Source: Bacillota bacterium
GTDB taxonomy: Bacteria > Bacillota > Clostridia > Christensenellales > Borkfalkiaceae
Reading direction: 5' to 3'
DNA length: 7,296 nucleotides
Assembly (NCBI GenBank): GCA_003343805.1
Contig: QAKM01000015.1
Location: 1 to 7,296 of the forward strand
The translations under genes and the position numbers were made by a program. The notes beneath the pieces were generated by a model. It worked only from the letters and a program-made list of their open reading frames with translations, searched no databases and was not told the DNA's origin. Below, in pieces: positions 5,152 through 7,296 of the stretch (position 1 is the stretch's first letter; every line of letters begins with the position of its first letter).

Positions 5152-6809
5152 TATCGGTCCTCCCAATCGGTGATGATGGTGTCGTAGGTCGCGCCGGGGC
5201 GGATCATGGGCAGCACGTTTTCATCGTTGCTGATCCGGCAGTCCACGACGACGGGCGAAGGGGTGGAAAGCGCCTCTCTGAGGACGGGCATGATGTCCTC
5301 CTCCTTCTCGATCCGAAGCCCCTTGGCGCCGAAACTTTCCGCAAACTTCACATAGTCCGTCTTTTTGCGGATGTCTGTCTGCGAGAAGCGGTTCTGGTAG
5401 AAGAGTTTCTGCCACTGCCGCACCATGCCGAGCGCGCGGTTGTTCATGAGCAGGATGGTGATGGGCAAATTCTCCGTCACCGCCGTCGAAAGTTCGTTGA
5501 GGTTCATGTTGAAGCAGCCGTCGCCCGTGACGAGGATGACGTGCTTCCCGCTCCCGAATGCGGCGCCGATGGCGGCGCCCAGGCCGTAGCCCATCGTGCC
5601 GAGGCCGCCGCTCGAACAGAAGGTGCGGGGCTTCCTGACGGGGTAGTACTGCGCCGTCCACATCTGATGCTGACCGACGTCGGTGACGACGATGTCGTCG
5701 TCGCCCGCGATCTCGGAGGCGCCGATGATGACTTTGTGGCCGAGCTCCAGGTTGGGCCGCTTTGCCTTTTCTGCCTTCTTGAGCTCCCGCGCTTCCTGCA
5801 TGAAGGGGCGGTCCTTGACCTCCCCGATGAGAGGAAGCATGGTCTTTAACGCCTCCTTCACGTCGGCGAGGACGGAATGGGTGACGTTGACGTTCTTGTC
5901 GATCTCGGCGTTGTCGATCTCCACCTGCACGACGACTTTATTCGCGGCGAATTTGTCGCGGTTGAGGGCGACGCGGTCGGAAAAGCGGGTGCCGAGGGCG
6001 ATGATGCAGTCGCTCTCGAGGGCGAGCTTTGCGCTCGTGGCGGTGCCGTGCATCCCCATCATGCCCATGAAGCGGTCTGCCCCCGCAGGATAGGCGCCGA
6101 GGCCCATCAGCGTGCAGGCGACGGGCGCGTCCAATTTTTCGGCAAGCTCTGCGATCTCCTTCTCCGCTTCCGAGGCGATGCAGCCGCCGCCCAGCATGAT
6201 GAGGGGCTTCTTCGCGGCGTTGATCGCCTTGACGGCGTCCTCGACGGCGCTCGCGGGAACGGGCTTCCGCGTGAGCTTTTCGGGCGTGTACGGTTCGTAC
6301 TCCGTCTCCGCGATCTGCACGTTTTTGAGGATATCGATGAGGACGGGGCCCTTTCTGCCCGAGTTTGCGATCTTGAACGCCTGACGGATGGCGGGCGCAA
6401 GATCCTTGACGTCTTTGATGATGAAGTTGTGCTTGGTGATGGGCATCGTGATGCCGGTGATGTCGATCTCCTGGAAGGAGTCGCGCCCGAGCATATTCAG
6501 CCCGACGTTCCCCGTGATGGCGACGACGGGGACGGAATCCATGAACGCGGTCGCGATGCCGGTGACGAGGTTGGTGGCGCCGGGGCCGCTCGTCGCGAGG
6601 ACGACGCCGACGCGCCCCGTGACGCGGGCATAGCCGTCTGCCGCGTGTGCCGCGCCCTGTTCGTGCGAGGTGATGATGTGACGGATGGTGCCGTCGCGGT
6701 AGAGCGCGTCGTAAATATCGAGCACGGTGCCGCCCGGATAGCCGAAAATCGTGTCAACGCCCTGTTCTTTGAGGCAGTTGATGAGGATCTCTGCTCCGCT
6801 GCATTTCAT
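5151..6809 (-). CDS. ilvB: Acetolactate synthase large (catalytic) subunit (EC 2.2.1.6)
   Basis: This thiamine-diphosphate enzyme condenses two pyruvates to 2-acetolactate, or pyruvate plus 2-ketobutyrate to 2-aceto-2-hydroxybutyrate, the first common step of branched-chain amino acid synthesis. The 552 residues cover the N-terminal pyrimidine-binding domain (FGYPGG at 22-27, catalytic Glu50 in SHEQGAAHAADGYAR), the central FAD-binding domain (about 185-345), and the C-terminal diphosphate-binding domain with the GDG...NN motif (429-431 to 456-457). MVRQWQKLFY (462-471) carries Trp466, matching the Trp464 of E. coli AHAS II that favours 2-ketobutyrate. The length is normal. AAGGAGG (6817-6823) lies 7 nt before the ATG. 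It is the first gene of the operon, with a strong promoter just upstream, and its stop overlaps the ilvN start by one base. Confidence 0.97.
   Translation of the reverse strand: MKCSGAEILINCLKEQGVDTIFGYPGGTVLDIYDALYRDGTIRHIITSHEQGAAHAADGYARVTGRVGVVLATSGPGATNLVTGIATAFMDSVPVVAITGNVGLNMLGRDSFQEIDITGITMPITKHNFIIKDVKDLAPAIRQAFKIANSGRKGPVLIDILKNVQIAETEYEPYTPEKLTRKPVPASAVEDAVKAINAAKKPLIMLGGGCIASEAEKEIAELAEKLDAPVACTLMGLGAYPAGADRFMGMMGMHGTATSAKLALESDCIIALGTRFSDRVALNRDKFAANKVVVQVEIDNAEIDKNVNVTHSVLADVKEALKTMLPLIGEVKDRPFMQEARELKKAEKAKRPNLELGHKVIIGASEIAGDDDIVVTDVGQHQMWTAQYYPVRKPRTFCSSGGLGTMGYGLGAAIGAAFGSGKHVILVTGDGCFNMNLNELSTAVTENLPITILLMNNRALGMVRQWQKLFYQNRFSQTDIRKKTDYVKFAESFGAKGLRIEKEEDIMPVLREALSTPSPVVVDCRISNDENVLPMIRPGATYDTIITDWEDR
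5158..5164 (-). promoter_or_regulatory. ilvN ribosome binding site inside ilvB that decides the ilvN start
   Basis: GGGAGGA on the minus strand lies within the last ilvB codons and 6 nt before the ATG at 5151. It lies just downstream of the in-frame ATG at 5166, which makes that upstream start unlikely. Confidence 0.8.
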
Positions 6810-6844
6810 GATGATACCTCCTTGGGGAAAGTGTGCTTCCTTCT

Positions 6845-6873
6845 ATTTTAGAAGAAAGCGGCCGTTCTGTCAA
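6845..6873 (-). promoter_or_regulatory. Strong promoter of the ilvB-ilvN-ilvD operon
   Basis: On the minus strand, a consensus TTGACA (6873-6868) is followed by exactly 17 bp and TAAAAT (6850-6845). The expected start is near 6838, leaving a leader of about 29 nt with the ribosome binding site and no room for a T-box, attenuator or riboswitch. Confidence 0.85.
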
Positions 6874-6887
6874 GTCTTTGTGAGAGA

Positions 6888-6918
6888 TTTTTGCAAGTTT
6901 TGTATAATTATGCAAAAA
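6888..6918. promoter_or_regulatory. 8-bp inverted repeat upstream of the ilv promoter, possible regulator site
   Basis: TTTTTGCA (6888-6895) and TGCAAAAA (6911-6918) form a perfect inverted repeat around 15 AT-rich bases. Its centre (about 6903) is about 65 bp upstream of the predicted ilvB start, where LysR-type activators usually bind. The right arm overlaps the argH terminator T-tract, so it may be partly coincidental. Confidence 0.35.
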
Positions 6919-6944
6919 ACGGACGTCCGGAGACGTCCGTTTTT
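6914..6944 (-). terminator. Intrinsic terminator after argH, possibly bidirectional
   Basis: ACGGACGTC (6919-6927) pairs with GACGTCCGT (6932-6940) around a four-base loop. The stem is flanked by A6 on the left and T5 on the right, so the minus-strand RNA ends in a U6 tract. It starts immediately after the argH stop codon and separates argH from the ilv promoter. Confidence 0.9.
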
Positions 6945-6945
6945 C

Positions 6946-7296
6946 TCAGCCGAAATGTTTGAGGCGGTTGCGGATGCGGATGATCGCCTTGCGCGCCGCC
7001 GCCTGCGAGGAGCCGCCCACGGAGTTTCTTGCCTCCGCCGAAGTGCGGGCGAGCACCACGCCCGTGATGTCGCGTTCGAAGACGTCGCTCACGGCCTTGA
7101 ACTCGCGCAGGGAGAGGTCGCGGAGCGTCTTTTCGTTCTCGAGGCAGTATCTTACGATCTTGCCCGTGATCGCGTGGGCATCGCGGAAGGGAACGCCCTT
7201 CTTGGAGAGGTAGTCGGCAACGTCGGTCGCCGTCGAGAAGCCCTCGCCCGCGGCCTTGAACATGGCGTCGGAGTTGAAGGTCATCTCCTTGAACAT
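6946..7296 (-). CDS. argH: Argininosuccinate lyase, C-terminal part (cut by window edge)
   Basis: This is the last 116 residues of argininosuccinate lyase, which splits argininosuccinate into arginine and fumarate. The C-terminal subdomain signature is clear: ATDVADYLSKKGVPFRDAH, then GKIVRYC, a LSLREFKAVSD helix, and the closing SAEARNSVGGSSQAA segment. The catalytic loop (GSSxMPxKxN in the family) and the N-terminal two thirds lie beyond the right edge. An ATG happens to fall on the last three bases of the window, but family length (about 460 residues) shows it is internal. The gene ends at TGA (6948-6946), followed at once by its terminator, so it is a separate transcription unit from ilvB. 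Confidence 0.92.
   Translation of the reverse strand: MFKEMTFNSDAMFKAAGEGFSTATDVADYLSKKGVPFRDAHAITGKIVRYCLENEKTLRDLSLREFKAVSDVFERDITGVVLARTSAEARNSVGGSSQAAARKAIIRIRNRLKHFG

Noticed and set aside
5152..5166. Upstream ATG at 5166 for ilvN (adds MGGPI)
   Set aside because: The Shine-Dalgarno GGGAGG lies downstream of it and is correctly spaced for the ATG at 5151, which also matches family length and the TAATG overlap.
5877..6851. Long plus-strand open frame (324 codons) antisense to ilvB, and similar ones at 5127-5849 and 3258-3932
   Set aside because: They lie opposite strongly conserved ilvB and ilvD, their translations are dominated by low-complexity runs rich in Gly, Asp, Arg and Val, and they have no recognisable domain. 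High third-position G+C explains them.
6903..6908. TATAAT on the plus strand upstream of argH
   Set aside because: It has no -35 box at proper spacing and would fire straight into the bidirectional terminator, antisense to argH.

Overview
The window looks like a chromosomal segment of a fairly high-G+C Firmicute, most likely a clostridial, gut-type lineage. This is inferred from GGAGG-type ribosome binding sites a few bases before nearly every start, textbook vegetative promoters (TTGACA-17-TAAAAT before ilvB), intrinsic terminators with T-tracts, and G+C near 60% in most genes. No 16S or other species marker is present.

Layout. Left part, plus strand: a LysR-type regulator (93-914) whose promoter spacer holds an 18-bp perfect palindrome, then a stand-alone AAA ATPase/DUF4143 protein (1090-2430) with its own extended -10 promoter and two consecutive intrinsic terminators. 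This second gene is visibly more AT-rich than its neighbours. Right part, minus strand, read right to left: the 3' end of argH (argininosuccinate lyase, cut by the window edge), its terminator, then the operon ilvB-ilvN-ilvD (6809 down to 2571). The ATPase gene and ilvD converge, with only terminator hairpins between them.

The ilv genes encode two enzymes of the shared valine/isoleucine (and leucine precursor) pathway: acetohydroxyacid synthase (catalytic IlvB plus the ACT-domain regulatory subunit IlvN) and dihydroxyacid dehydratase (IlvD). The keto-acid reductoisomerase (ilvC) and a transaminase are not in the window. ilvB and ilvN overlap by one base (TAATG), so equal synthesis is likely. 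The ilvB leader is only about 29 nt, too short for a T-box or attenuator, so control of initiation and feedback on IlvN seem more likely.

The most unusual stretch is the 397-bp gap between ilvN and ilvD. It contains several imperfect-palindrome hairpins, two of identical design (outer stem, GA/GA mismatch, inner stem, GAA triloop). It is bounded by two copies of a 15-bp sequence exactly 300 bp apart. One copy is the last four codons plus stop of ilvN (Lys-Glu-Gln-Ile-stop); the other differs only at two third-codon positions. I read this as a probable small non-coding repeat element inserted at the ilvN stop codon, but a chance match has not been excluded. I found no CRISPR array, tRNA, rRNA, transposase or phage gene.
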